Source: Chlamydiota bacterium (GTDB taxonomy: Bacteria > Chlamydiota > Chlamydiia > Chlamydiales > Parachlamydiaceae). From it: DNA of 35,555 bases. A program made the position numbers and the translations under genes. Location: positions 1 through 35,555 of the forward strand of contig JABDGQ010000014.1 of NCBI GenBank assembly GCA_013285965.1. The letters run 5' to 3'. The notes beneath the pieces are model-generated. The model searched no databases and was not told the origin of the DNA. It worked only from the letters and a program-made list of their open reading frames with translations. The first letter of the stretch is position 1. The number at the start of each line of letters is the position of its first letter. Below are positions 17,195 to 25,377 of this stretch, in pieces.

Positions 17195-19438
17195 CTAAAA
17201 AAAAGTAGAAGATGGATTTACATCAATAAATAGTTTCACTTGTCGAGGCAAAGGTTCTCTAGCTTGAATTGCGCTAATGGTAGGCGCTAAAATATACATT
17301 GTGGGGCCTCTCACTAAAAATTGATAACGATGGTGATCTTTCACTTTAGCATAACCACAAGGGATGACAGGATGCAACTGAAAATCATTTGGTAATGAAT
17401 TTGTCAAAGCTGTATGAATTTTTTCCGCTATTATTTGTGTTTGTTCGCTATCTTTACCAGAAAAAACTAACTTTGCAATATGTTTATAGGGGCTATAGCC
17501 AAATAATTTTCTAACAGCAAGCTCTTGATTATAAAAACCTATATAATCTTGCTTCGCTGCATGTAAAATGGTGCTATTGTCAAGTAGCTGTGTTTGCAAA
17601 ATGACATCACCAGCTTTTACACCGCGCCCTGCTCGTCCTGCTACTTGTGTAATTAATTGAAAAGCAATTTCCGAGGCGCGAAAATCTGGAATATTCAAAC
17701 TAGCATCGGCATTGAGAATACCTACTAAAGTTACCTCGGGAAAATGGAGACCTTTAGCTACCATTTGAGTGCCGATTAAAACATCAGCTTTTCCAGATCC
17801 AAAATTTTTTAATAAATTCTCATGACTACCTTTGTGACGCGTAGTGTCAGCATCAAGGCGTATGGTACGAATGGAGGGAAAAATAGCATGCAAAGAACGT
17901 TCAACCTGCTCAGTACCAGCTCCGCGGAATTTTAAAGGGTTTTCTTGTTTGCATTTAGGGCAGGTATTTGGTGGTGGATAAATTTGATAATTACATAGAT
18001 GACATGATAAACAATTTTCGCCAAAATGAAAAGTCATTGATATGTCACAATGAGCGCACTTGACTGTGTGTTGGCATGCTGCGCAATGCATCATGGTGTG
18101 ATAACCGCGTCGATTGAGAAATAGAATTGTTTGTTCGCCTAGTTTCTGACGCTGTTCAATTTTAGTAAGAAGAAGATCAGAAAAATAGGTCTGTCGTTTT
18201 GCTTTTTCTATTTCTTTTTGCATGTCGACAATGGTAATTTGTGGCAATGTCGCGCAATCTGCACGTTTATGTAAAGTACTGAGCGTATACTTACCTTGTT
18301 GAGCATTGTAATAGCTTTCTAAACTGGGAGTAGCGCTGCCTAAAATAATGGTGCTGCCTGTTAATTTTGCACGCATAACAGCAACATCGCGTCCTTGGTA
18401 GCAAGGGTGGCGATCATTTTGTTTATAGGATTGATCATGCTCCTCATCAACAATAATTAATCCTAAATTGCTTAGCGGACTAAAAATAGCCGAGCGAGCT
18501 CCGATGACAATCTTGGCTTTGCCTGTATGAATGTTATGCCACTCATCATTGCGCTCCCCAGGACTAAGACGGCAATGCAAAATAGCTAATTTCTCATGAA
18601 AACGGCTACGAAAGCGCTCAATAGTTTGTTGAGTTAATGCTATCTCAGGCACTAACATCAAAGCCCCTTTATTTTGTTTTAGGGCATTATCAATGGCTTG
18701 TAAATAAACCTCTGTTTTTCCACTTCCTGTGATGCCGTATAATAAATGAACTTCAAAAATATTTTTTTCAAGACTGTTATTAATTTTAGCAAGTGCAGAG
18801 GCTTGCTCATCATTTAATGATTTTGGTTTTGTTTGAAAGTATTCCTCATCCACAAGAGGTGAACGGTCTATGCGAACAGACTCTAATTTTAAAAACCCAT
18901 TTTTAACTAATGTTTGTACAGTACTACGCGAGCCTTTAGTTTTTTCAAGCAGCTCTGCTAGTAGCATCCCTTTTTTTACTGGTAACATTGCCTCTAATAT
19001 ATTTGCCTGGGCTGGTTTTTTTAAGCGTAGATTAGTGCATGCATTACATAGCTCTTCTCTACACTTAGCACGCAAAACAAATTGTTGATGTTTAAAGGCC
19101 ATTCCTTTGCGGACTGTGGGAGGTAACAGCATGCTGAAAATTTCGCGCAAGGGTGAGCAATAATAACGAGACATCCACATGGCTAACTGCAATAGATCAG
19201 CACATAGGAGGGGTAGTTCTGTGGAAATTTCTTTGATTGGCTTTACGTTTTTGTAAAGACTATTATCTTTAATTTCAACAACATAACCAGCTGTCAATTT
19301 ATTGCGCACCAATACTTTTACACGATGGCCACACTTTAATAGATTCTGTTGCTCAATAGTTATGCCATAGTCCAAGGCTTTGTCAATAGCAACATCTAAA
19401 ACAATTGAGGCATAAGCTACAAATTGATTGTTATTCAT
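17195..19438 (-). CDS. priA: Primosomal protein N' (replication restart helicase PriA)
   Basis: 747 aa. The N-terminal DNA-binding domain is followed by a superfamily 2 helicase with Walker A GITGSGKTE (about residues 235-243), the Walker B box IIVDEEHDQSYKQ, and the ARSAIFSPL and GSATPSLESY motifs. The zinc module CAACQHTVKCAHC...CLSCHLC...CPKC has the eight expected cysteines. The C-terminal helicase half includes GTQMVAKGLHFP and QVAGRAGR. PriA reloads the replisome at stalled forks. It begins 10 bp after an unknown gene and is followed after 12 bp by the giant envelope gene, consistent with one operon. Confidence 0.96.
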   Translation of the reverse strand: MNNNQFVAYASIVLDVAIDKALDYGITIEQQNLLKCGHRVKVLVRNKLTAGYVVEIKDNSLYKNVKPIKEISTELPLLCADLLQLAMWMSRYYCSPLREIFSMLLPPTVRKGMAFKHQQFVLRAKCREELCNACTNLRLKKPAQANILEAMLPVKKGMLLAELLEKTKGSRSTVQTLVKNGFLKLESVRIDRSPLVDEEYFQTKPKSLNDEQASALAKINNSLEKNIFEVHLLYGITGSGKTEVYLQAIDNALKQNKGALMLVPEIALTQQTIERFRSRFHEKLAILHCRLSPGERNDEWHNIHTGKAKIVIGARSAIFSPLSNLGLIIVDEEHDQSYKQNDRHPCYQGRDVAVMRAKLTGSTIILGSATPSLESYYNAQQGKYTLSTLHKRADCATLPQITIVDMQKEIEKAKRQTYFSDLLLTKIEQRQKLGEQTILFLNRRGYHTMMHCAACQHTVKCAHCDISMTFHFGENCLSCHLCNYQIYPPPNTCPKCKQENPLKFRGAGTEQVERSLHAIFPSIRTIRLDADTTRHKGSHENLLKNFGSGKADVLIGTQMVAKGLHFPEVTLVGILNADASLNIPDFRASEIAFQLITQVAGRAGRGVKAGDVILQTQLLDNSTILHAAKQDYIGFYNQELAVRKLFGYSPYKHIAKLVFSGKDSEQTQIIAEKIHTALTNSLPNDFQLHPVIPCGYAKVKDHHRYQFLVRGPTMYILAPTISAIQAREPLPRQVKLFIDVNPSSTFF

Positions 19439-19448
19439 TAGTGGAAGG

Positions 19449-20351
19449 TTATTTTAAGTGGTTACAAATGGCGCGCCACAATAACGATTTAAGTTGCGGA
19501 CGGTGAAAATAATGTTCAATCTCATCAAGTAAAATTAAAGGAATAGCATTTAAAAAATATTGATCTGACCCTTCTTTTCTAAATAAATGTTTTAAGTTAA
19601 TCTCATCGCGCAGTTGCTTACTAGATGCTATAATGAGACGTAATGTAGGGTCACTGATAAAATTTTCCCACCCATGTATTTGCTTGATGGTAACTGCACT
19701 AATCACTTGGGCTTGATGGCCATTTAATAATATGGCTTTGTTAATATTTTTTAAAAAAGATAAGGCATCGGTAGATTCGTCAAAAGTGATCAGGACAACT
19801 GGTGCTACGGCAGTCAGCTTACGCCAGCAATTTTTTATTTCGATAGCTTCTTTATCACTTGGAATCTGTTCATGGAGGGCTAAAACGGGCATTATTTTTT
19901 GAAGCAGTTGCCTAAATTGGCGATAGTTTTTGGGTTTGAATTCTCCTAATGGAACAAGATCAAAATGTTTAGCATGTTTTTCTGACAAGATCACTTCTTT
20001 TTTTGTCGGCACAACAGCGCTACTTTGATTTGAAGCAACTTTTAAAGGTGTCGATTGCACCTCTTTTAATGGTATTGATTTATTTTGAGATGGTGGCAGC
20101 GCGTTTTCCTCTGAAATTACTACTTTTGTTGTAGTTGATGATTGCCAATAAGCCTCAGGCATCTCTTTTCTGGTCGAGTTTGTATTGATTTTAGAAGGGT
20201 TATCTAAAGGCTTATCAGAGCTGTTTTTTGGTTGAAAAAAAGACAGATTTTCTTTATCGACCACTTTTTTGCTGCACGGGGAGTAATTGCGTGTTAAAAA
20301 AAGTTGTGATAGGTTGCACAATTCAAGATAAGCTGTTTTTAGATCTTTCAT
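19449..20351 (-). CDS. Unknown protein, operon partner of priA
   Basis: The start at 20351 (300 aa) lies 4 bp after the stop of the preceding gene; an in-frame ATG at 20423 would overlap that gene by 68 bp. The N-terminal ~30 residues are helical. A Ser/Lys/Pro-rich, probably disordered linker follows (to about residue 130). A compact C-terminal domain has hydrophobic strand-like stretches (VAPVVLITFDES, LRLIIASSKQL, AIPLILLDEIEHYF), giving an alpha/beta, ATPase-like appearance without a Walker A motif. Its position directly before priA suggests a replication or restart accessory role, but I do not recognise the family. Confidence 0.65.
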   Translation of the reverse strand: MKDLKTAYLELCNLSQLFLTRNYSPCSKKVVDKENLSFFQPKNSSDKPLDNPSKINTNSTRKEMPEAYWQSSTTTKVVISEENALPPSQNKSIPLKEVQSTPLKVASNQSSAVVPTKKEVILSEKHAKHFDLVPLGEFKPKNYRQFRQLLQKIMPVLALHEQIPSDKEAIEIKNCWRKLTAVAPVVLITFDESTDALSFLKNINKAILLNGHQAQVISAVTIKQIHGWENFISDPTLRLIIASSKQLRDEINLKHLFRKEGSDQYFLNAIPLILLDEIEHYFHRPQLKSLLWRAICNHLK

Positions 20352-20355
20352 AACT

Positions 20356-21042
20356 TTAAAAATTGCAGTGTTGGCGTATGCTAGGCAATACAGATTCAAA
20401 TCCTCTTTTACTATAGCGCTCAAGTAATAATGTCAGAATTTGCTGAATGGAAAAAGGGGATGCAAAATGTTGCTTAAGAAAATCTTTGCCATAAATTTCT
20501 ATTAAAATTTCTTTATGTCTCATTAAACAAAAAATCACATTTTCATTATCCCAATAGCCATGAAAGATTTTAGGGAAAAAAATTGTTAGTTGATTAAAAT
20601 AATTCCAAAATAAAGAAAATTCCGTCTGCCCATATGAATTAATTTTCGAGTTTTTTAATAGCTGTTTTTCTTTGAATAATTCAATAATATGTAACACAGA
20701 CAGCACTAATTGAGAAACTATATTATAGAGATTTTGATAAACAAAGTTTTCGTATCCAATGTTATTTACAATTTGCTCGCAATAGATTTTTAATTTTTTT
20801 AGTGAATTATTATGATTAATGGATGAAAAAAATAAAATTGGAAAAGTAGTGTGCTCGTTAACCAAAAAATTAAACAAAGGCAGAATATTATCTGTGCAAC
20901 AATTTTCGTTAGTAGTTAGAGATTTAATTTTGGTAGTAACTTGGAAATTTTCAATAAAAGCTACTAGAGCTAATTGTAACAGAATGGCATTATCATTGCC
21001 GTAAGGTGCTGCTAAGGAATTTGTCAAAGTATTCACAGACAT
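20356..21042 (-). CDS. Unknown protein, first gene of the priA run
   Basis: 228 aa, preceded by AAGGCAAGGA before the ATG. The protein is Asn/Leu/Ile-rich, apparently all-helical and without a signal peptide. Aromatic patches (FWNYFNQLTIFFPKIFHGYW) and the end SKRGFESVLPSIRQHCNF are the only distinctive parts. It starts 37 bp after a strong terminator hairpin that closes the 37-aa gene upstream, so it probably has its own promoter or depends on read-through. The 300-aa gene follows within 4 bp, pointing to translational coupling. Function is unknown. Confidence 0.6.
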   Translation of the reverse strand: MSVNTLTNSLAAPYGNDNAILLQLALVAFIENFQVTTKIKSLTTNENCCTDNILPLFNFLVNEHTTFPILFFSSINHNNSLKKLKIYCEQIVNNIGYENFVYQNLYNIVSQLVLSVLHIIELFKEKQLLKNSKINSYGQTEFSLFWNYFNQLTIFFPKIFHGYWDNENVIFCLMRHKEILIEIYGKDFLKQHFASPFSIQQILTLLLERYSKRGFESVLPSIRQHCNF

Positions 21043-21064
21043 TCCTTGCCTTCAATAATAATTT

Positions 21065-21118
21065 ACAAAAAAATTTAAGAAGCTTTTGTAGAATTCAACG
21101 GAATTTTACAAAAGCTTC
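21065..21118 (-). terminator. Strong rho-independent terminator
   Basis: On the minus strand GAAGCTTTTGTAAAATTC (21118-21101) pairs along all 18 bases, one of them a G-U pair, with GAATTCTACAAAAGCTTC (21096-21079). The loop is 4 nt and TTAAATTTTTTT follows. It ends the 37-aa gene and isolates it from the priA run. Confidence 0.8.
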
Positions 21119-21151
21119 AACGTCTTAATTTTTTATCAACAAAGCCTTAAA

Positions 21152-21265
21152 TCAACTTTTTTTGTTGGTATTGGCTTTTGATGATGGAGCATTATTAGAC
21201 TTAGTTGGCTGCTGCTTTTGATTAGCACCTGGCTTTTGTGGAGTTTGTGGTTGCTTCTTATCCAT
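21152..21265 (-). CDS. 37-aa basic, Gln/Lys/Pro/Asn-rich small protein
   Basis: A very short frame from ATG (21265) to TGA. The translation begins MDKKQPQTPQKPGANQ and ends NTNKKS. Support comes from a near-ideal GGGGAGG ribosome binding site about 6 nt before the ATG and a strong terminator 34 bp after the stop, so the unit looks like a complete one-gene transcript. A TTGACA on the minus strand at 21416-21411 could belong to its promoter, though no good -10 follows. The peptide is basic, has no hydrophobic core or signal, and is probably disordered. Nucleic-acid binding is a guess from composition. Confidence 0.6.
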   Translation of the reverse strand: MDKKQPQTPQKPGANQKQQPTKSNNAPSSKANTNKKS

Positions 21266-21515
21266 GATAACCTCCCCTTAAAGGTGATTTTTTAATGTTT
21301 CGTTGCGCTGCTTTAAAATAAAATCCATTTTTTTTATCCCAAGCTCAACAACTAATCCATCAAGTGTTTTTGATGAACACACACTATCTATTCACTGTTC
21401 GCACATCGTTTGTCAATAAAAAAGTTTTATAATTAACAAAAATTTATCAATAAGGGAGTGAATTTCATAAATCAAAGCATTGCGTTACCAGAAAACTATT
21501 AAGCTCAGCAATCAA

Positions 21516-21740
21516 TTAACAATCTTTACATGCCAATAATTGGCTTTCATTTTCATCTTTAGAAGGTTGTTCGCAAGCTACAGCATTGTCAGATTCAGAA
21601 ATAGAATCAGCTTGTTCTGGTTTATTTTCTTCGCAAACTAACAGAAGTTCTTCGCTTTTCTCTGTTTGTGTTTCTTCTGCTTGTAAAGCAAAAGAACTAG
21701 CTGTTGCTAAAAATAAAAATGCTAAGAGTTTGTTTAACAT
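21516..21740 (-). CDS. Small exported Cys-containing acidic protein
   Basis: 74 aa. GGAG 7 nt before the ATG at 21740 selects this start over the ATG four codons earlier. Residues 1-21 form a signal peptide (LLAFLFLATASSFALQA). The mature ~53 residues are strongly acidic and contain four cysteines in related contexts (LLVCEE, AVACEQ, LLACKDC), which suggests disulfide bonding in the periplasm or envelope. Chlamydiae use disulfide-linked Cys-rich envelope proteins, but this is not OmcA or OmcB. A TGTCAAAA/TTTTGACA palindrome about 50-70 bp upstream may be a regulatory site. Function is unknown. Confidence 0.65.
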   Translation of the reverse strand: MLNKLLAFLFLATASSFALQAEETQTEKSEELLLVCEENKPEQADSISESDNAVACEQPSKDENESQLLACKDC

Positions 21741-21788
21741 AAATAGCTCCATGATTTATTCTAGACTTCTTACATGGTTGCATTTGCC

Positions 21789-21810
21789 TGTCAAAATTGA
21801 CTTTTTGACA
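21789..21810. promoter_or_regulatory. Palindrome TGTCAAAA-N6-TTTTGACA upstream of the 74-aa gene
   Basis: Perfect 8-bp arms, 49-70 bp upstream of the start at 21740. On the minus strand its second arm contains TTGACA. The same arms occur at 4594-4616. It could be an operator overlapping a -35 box, or a hairpin; no protein is identified. Confidence 0.35.
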
Positions 21811-22000
21811 TCTTTAATGCTAAATTTTTTTCAGCCATATGCTTACATATGCCTTAAAAATTTATAAATAAATCTATTCAAAAAACATCGATTTTTACAA
21901 GTAAAGCCAGTTATGCCAGAAGTCTATTGATTAATGATTACATTTTTCTACAAAACGGCTTAAAAAGCTTACGTCAGTTTAAATACGCATTAATAAAAAG

Positions 22001-22906
22001 TCAAACCAAATAAATGGCTTGAAAAAAGTGCCATCTAAAAGATTTTAGAGATGCATTGTTTATATAAGTGCGTATTGCCTGTGGTGATAGATGTGAAAAT
22101 TTCACTATCTCTGCATCGCTTAAACGATATAATAAATGTTTGGCCTTTTTCTTATCCTCTAATAATAAGTTCAATTTATATAGACATTTTTTGTATGTAT
22201 AATGGCGATAAGCAAGGCGCACACCGGCCAAGGTAATTAATAAAAAAGGGATGCTATGCAGCCATATGAAGAGATGCCAAAAATCTAAATATTCCAGTGA
22301 TATGAATAAAAAAAGATCTACGCCGACCAATGCACTCAATGTAATTATAAAAAAGACACTTTCTCTTGCAGATTCCACAATGGGACCTAAAGCTTGACGC
22401 CACCATTTTTTGGAAGTTTGATAGGCAAATAATTCTTCGAATTTAGATTCTGGGTAGGCCATACGACCAATATGTGCTAATTCATGAGTGACTATTTCGG
22501 TGCGATTATAGATACCCAAATAATTAGATCTTTTGTAAAAAGAACCCCTTAATTGAATAAAAGCAGCTAATGGTGCACTATCACTTGTTTTAAAAATCCA
22601 TGCACAACCACCGTGCCAGGGCATCAGTTGATAATTGCTGCAGCAAACGAGGACCCACTGGGGGTAAATGCCATACAATTTTTCAGTTACTGACCAGGCT
22701 TCCTGTAGCAGATGAGGACTTAATTCATTTTTATTCTCAAACAATACTGGTATCTCTGCAAAATCTAAATTTTTTTTTAAATGCAGGCAATAATCTATTC
22801 GAGCAACAAATTGAGCCTCTGATTCATCTAAACCTGGAAAAAAGCCTTGCCTATTCCAAAGCTGCCAATTTTGCACATCACCCTTTGTACAGGCATGATA
22901 GTTCAT
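22001..22906 (-). CDS. Membrane protein with HELAH zinc-peptidase-like motif
   Basis: 301 aa. The N-terminal ~170 residues are soluble and contain TEIVTHELAHIGRMAYPESKFEELFAY. That gives an HExxH helix followed 14-15 residues after its second His by two consecutive Glu, the layout of gluzincin metallopeptidases. Two hydrophobic helices follow (VFFIITLSALVGVDLFLFI and LFIWLHSIPFLLITLAGVRLAY), then a Lys/Arg-rich C-terminal region. It therefore looks like a membrane-anchored peptidase or a protein derived from one. It lies 56 bp after nqrA, so it may share its transcript. I believe a protein of this type exists near nqrA in Chlamydia but cannot confirm it. Confidence 0.65.
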   Translation of the reverse strand: MNYHACTKGDVQNWQLWNRQGFFPGLDESEAQFVARIDYCLHLKKNLDFAEIPVLFENKNELSPHLLQEAWSVTEKLYGIYPQWVLVCCSNYQLMPWHGGCAWIFKTSDSAPLAAFIQLRGSFYKRSNYLGIYNRTEIVTHELAHIGRMAYPESKFEELFAYQTSKKWWRQALGPIVESARESVFFIITLSALVGVDLFLFISLEYLDFWHLFIWLHSIPFLLITLAGVRLAYRHYTYKKCLYKLNLLLEDKKKAKHLLYRLSDAEIVKFSHLSPQAIRTYINNASLKSFRWHFFQAIYLV

Positions 22907-22925
22907 TTTTAGTTTATTAGACCTC

Positions 22926-22958
22926 TCTTCAAATTATGCGGTAAGGTGAGTTAAAAAG
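22926..22958 (+). repeat. 33-bp dispersed repeat, copy A
   Basis: Reads TCTTCAAATTATGC, then GGT, then AAGGTGAGTTAA and AAAG on the plus strand. A near-identical copy in the opposite orientation lies at 29181-29214. It occupies most of the gap between nqrA and the HELAH gene. Confidence 0.7.
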
Positions 22959-22962
22959 AGAA

Positions 22963-24330
22963 CTATTTCAATAGCTCGTTAATATGTCTGTGTAGACAAT
23001 TTTTCACAATATCTATCATTTCAATTTTAGAAGGACATACAAAGCTTGGCAGAGCAAAATCTTCACTTGCAACTTCTAGCAACCCTAATTGTATTGCAAG
23101 ATCATAATCCTCAGCCAATATTGCTTTTACTAGTAACATAGTAGGCACGGAAAGTGGCATATATTGATCATATATTGATCCATCTATAAAGGCCCTTTTT
23201 TCACCATGTTGATTGGTAGTAAAATCATAAGTTTTATCATTGTGTTCATGACCTGAGAGATAGGCACCGCTAGAGGTATATTTATTTTTGCCTAAACGGA
23301 AAAAATGTAAAAATTCACGAGATTGATTTTCTTCAATAGCGCAAAAAACGACATCATTAAATGCCATAAAGTCAGCGTCGTTTACTTGTAATCCTGTAAG
23401 AGGGTCGCCAGAAAGTAATCGTACGTGTCCTTGTTGAATTCTGCCGTTCATTAAATCAGATATTGGGTAACCTTGACGAGTGCGATAATAGCCAATTTTA
23501 TTTTCTAAAATAGCGGGACCGGCAATGCTGATTACCTGAGAAACAAAATATTTACCATGTGTTAAAAAATATCCAATCGCTACAACATCACGCGCCGTTA
23601 ATGTCCAGACAATATCATCAGCGGATTTAATTGGATCTATTTTTTGAATATGCAGTGAATGATTAGCGATAGGGTGCATGCCTTCAGCTGTGTGAATGTG
23701 CACATTTTTAGCGTTAATAAATGCTTGATTATCTGTATGGCTGCGACATACCAAGTGAACATTGCCATTAGACAATTTAGCTAAAGCATCCAGCCCTACT
23801 TGAAATTCTTTTTCATATCCAAGAACTTGCAGCTCTGCAGGAGGGGTTAATGGTGCCGATTCAATTGCTTTTATAAAGATAGAGCGGGGTTGTTTAGCAC
23901 TATTTGCCAACGAGTTGAAGGGCCGTTGTCTAATATGGGCAAATAAACCGCCCCGTTTTAGATGGTCAAGTAAATCGGTATTGGAGATGTTTTGTAAGGA
24001 AATTTTTGGAAATTCCATAATTTCCTCTTGAGAAGCAACCTCAATAACAATATCTAATAGTCTTCGTTTAACGCCGCGGCGAATCTCGTGCACAATTCCG
24101 CAGGCTGGGGAGACTAAAAAACGACCTGGAAGAGCCTGATCTTCTAACAGCGGCTGCCCTAACTGAACTTTGTCTTCCAAGCGAACTAATAATTTAAAGG
24201 CTACCTCACTGAAATGGCGTAAATTTAAGCTAATATAACGAGGCTTTGATAACTCTACTGGATTGCCCCATTTAGTTGGTTGTCCTTTAATAGGAATGTC
24301 AAGACCTTCTTTAATTTTGATTTGCGCCAT
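22963..24330 (-). CDS. nqrA: Na+-translocating NADH:quinone reductase subunit A
   Basis: 455 aa, close to the family length. NqrA is the peripheral quinone-site subunit of the Na+-pumping NADH dehydrogenase in the inner membrane. Typical segments are the N-terminal barrel-sandwich part (IKEGLDIPIKGQP), SPACGIVHEIRRGVKRRLLDIVIE, RQRPFNSLANSAKQPRSIFI, LLSGDPLTG, NQHGEKRAFIDG, and the end QLGLLEVASEDFALPSFV, which matches my memory of chlamydial NqrA almost word for word. AAGG precedes the ATG. The other nqr genes are absent here; in Chlamydia nqrA is also unlinked from nqrBCDE. Confidence 0.95.
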   Translation of the reverse strand: MAQIKIKEGLDIPIKGQPTKWGNPVELSKPRYISLNLRHFSEVAFKLLVRLEDKVQLGQPLLEDQALPGRFLVSPACGIVHEIRRGVKRRLLDIVIEVASQEEIMEFPKISLQNISNTDLLDHLKRGGLFAHIRQRPFNSLANSAKQPRSIFIKAIESAPLTPPAELQVLGYEKEFQVGLDALAKLSNGNVHLVCRSHTDNQAFINAKNVHIHTAEGMHPIANHSLHIQKIDPIKSADDIVWTLTARDVVAIGYFLTHGKYFVSQVISIAGPAILENKIGYYRTRQGYPISDLMNGRIQQGHVRLLSGDPLTGLQVNDADFMAFNDVVFCAIEENQSREFLHFFRLGKNKYTSSGAYLSGHEHNDKTYDFTTNQHGEKRAFIDGSIYDQYMPLSVPTMLLVKAILAEDYDLAIQLGLLEVASEDFALPSFVCPSKIEMIDIVKNCLHRHINELLK

Positions 24331-24387
24331 AACAACCTTATTTAACTTTTTATTAAAATTTTTTTAACTTTTGGCATTGATATGCTC

Positions 24388-25134
24388 TCATAGCTCTTGC
24401 TTGTGCTCGTTTGGTAAAGGTGGTTTAGGTGAAGATAAACCGCTCCCTGAGTCGATAACGCGAATTTTAGCTTTGCCAAGTACTCCATGAATTTGTAGCC
24501 AATGGGGAAAATAAGCATTTCCAGATTGTGGTGTATAAATTTCAATAGTTTTTCCAGATAACTCGCTTGCATCGCGAGGCCATTTGGTACGCCAGGCATC
24601 AAAGAGTGTGCCAGGAATACGCGATCCTTCTACAATCATTTGTGGCTGCCAAATTGCACGCATATCAAACTCATTATCAACTTTAGGACCTATTTTTTTG
24701 CGCATGTTTTCTGGTATTTTGATCAATTTAAGGTTAAGTAATTTTGATAGAAAATTATCATTGTCAGGAATTTCATACCAATTTTGTTTACTAAAAGAAT
24801 AGTAGCGAATCATTTTAGCTGTTTTTAAGTCAATCTCATACATCACCCAATTCGTATGGCCCGGTGCATTCAGACGCACCCACTCTTTCCAGCTAAAATC
24901 AGCAGACCGTTTAATCTCTGGAGTCGAAATTTCCTCAACGGTCAATAAATTATCGCGTTGTTGACGAATGTGCATAACGGTATTGGTATTATTGAAAGCA
25001 ATAACAATATAATCACCGGGATTAGCTTTATATAGATTATCGCGCAAATATAAATCTTGCGCAAATACACTACACTGGGCAAATACACAATAACTTATAA
25101 ATAACTTCAACGACCAAATCCATTTAATTATCAT
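24388..25134 (-). CDS. Exported protein of unknown function
   Basis: I start at 25134 (248 aa), where the protein begins with a signal peptide (WIWSLKLFISYCVFAQ...SVFAQD) preceded by a weak GGAA; an ATG at 25170 adds 12 residues and has no ribosome binding site. The mature protein is beta-rich and contains repeated Trp and Asn (FSWKEWVRLNAPGHTNWVMYEID, YFPHWLQIHG). It ends in a Pro/Glu/Lys tail. It is probably periplasmic or outer-membrane associated. It lies 57 bp upstream of nqrA in the same direction. I recognise no family. Confidence 0.65.
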   Translation of the reverse strand: MIIKWIWSLKLFISYCVFAQCSVFAQDLYLRDNLYKANPGDYIVIAFNNTNTVMHIRQQRDNLLTVEEISTPEIKRSADFSWKEWVRLNAPGHTNWVMYEIDLKTAKMIRYYSFSKQNWYEIPDNDNFLSKLLNLKLIKIPENMRKKIGPKVDNEFDMRAIWQPQMIVEGSRIPGTLFDAWRTKWPRDASELSGKTIEIYTPQSGNAYFPHWLQIHGVLGKAKIRVIDSGSGLSSPKPPLPNEHKQEL

Positions 25135-25337
25135 ATTTTTTCCGGCATAAAAATAAGAATTAAGTTGCATAGCTAAAAAAACTCATGTTTTTAAGATTAT
25201 GCTAACTTACTTTTTGAATTATTTAAAACTCAAAATGCAGGTTAGCAGCCTAAATAGACTTTTTTGGGGGGGAATGAGAATATTCAATTCTAGTTTCTAA
25301 TTTTTTTGCTTTTTTACTTTAGTCAAAAGGGTAAAAA

Positions 25338-25377
25338 ATTAGAAACTTAGGGTTATTTTTAGTTGTTTACCTAAGTT
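25338..25377 (-). terminator. Terminator of the duplicated helical protein gene
   Basis: On the minus strand AACTTAGG (25377-25370) overlaps the stop codon and pairs with CCTAAGTT (25351-25344). TCTAATTTTTT follows (to 25333). A second, longer inverted repeat, AGTTTCTAATTTTTT at 25292-25306 with AAAAAATTAGAAACT at 25333-25347, overlaps it and could form an alternative hairpin. Confidence 0.6.

Noticed and set aside
24342-24602. Open frame of 86 codons overlapping the exported protein gene
   Set aside because: It lies in another frame of the 248-aa gene, whose frame has a signal peptide and coherent composition.
25261-25272. Run of T followed by seven G between genes
   Set aside because: A homopolymer junction in an intergenic gap; could be a sequencing weak spot, and no gene or frame depends on it.
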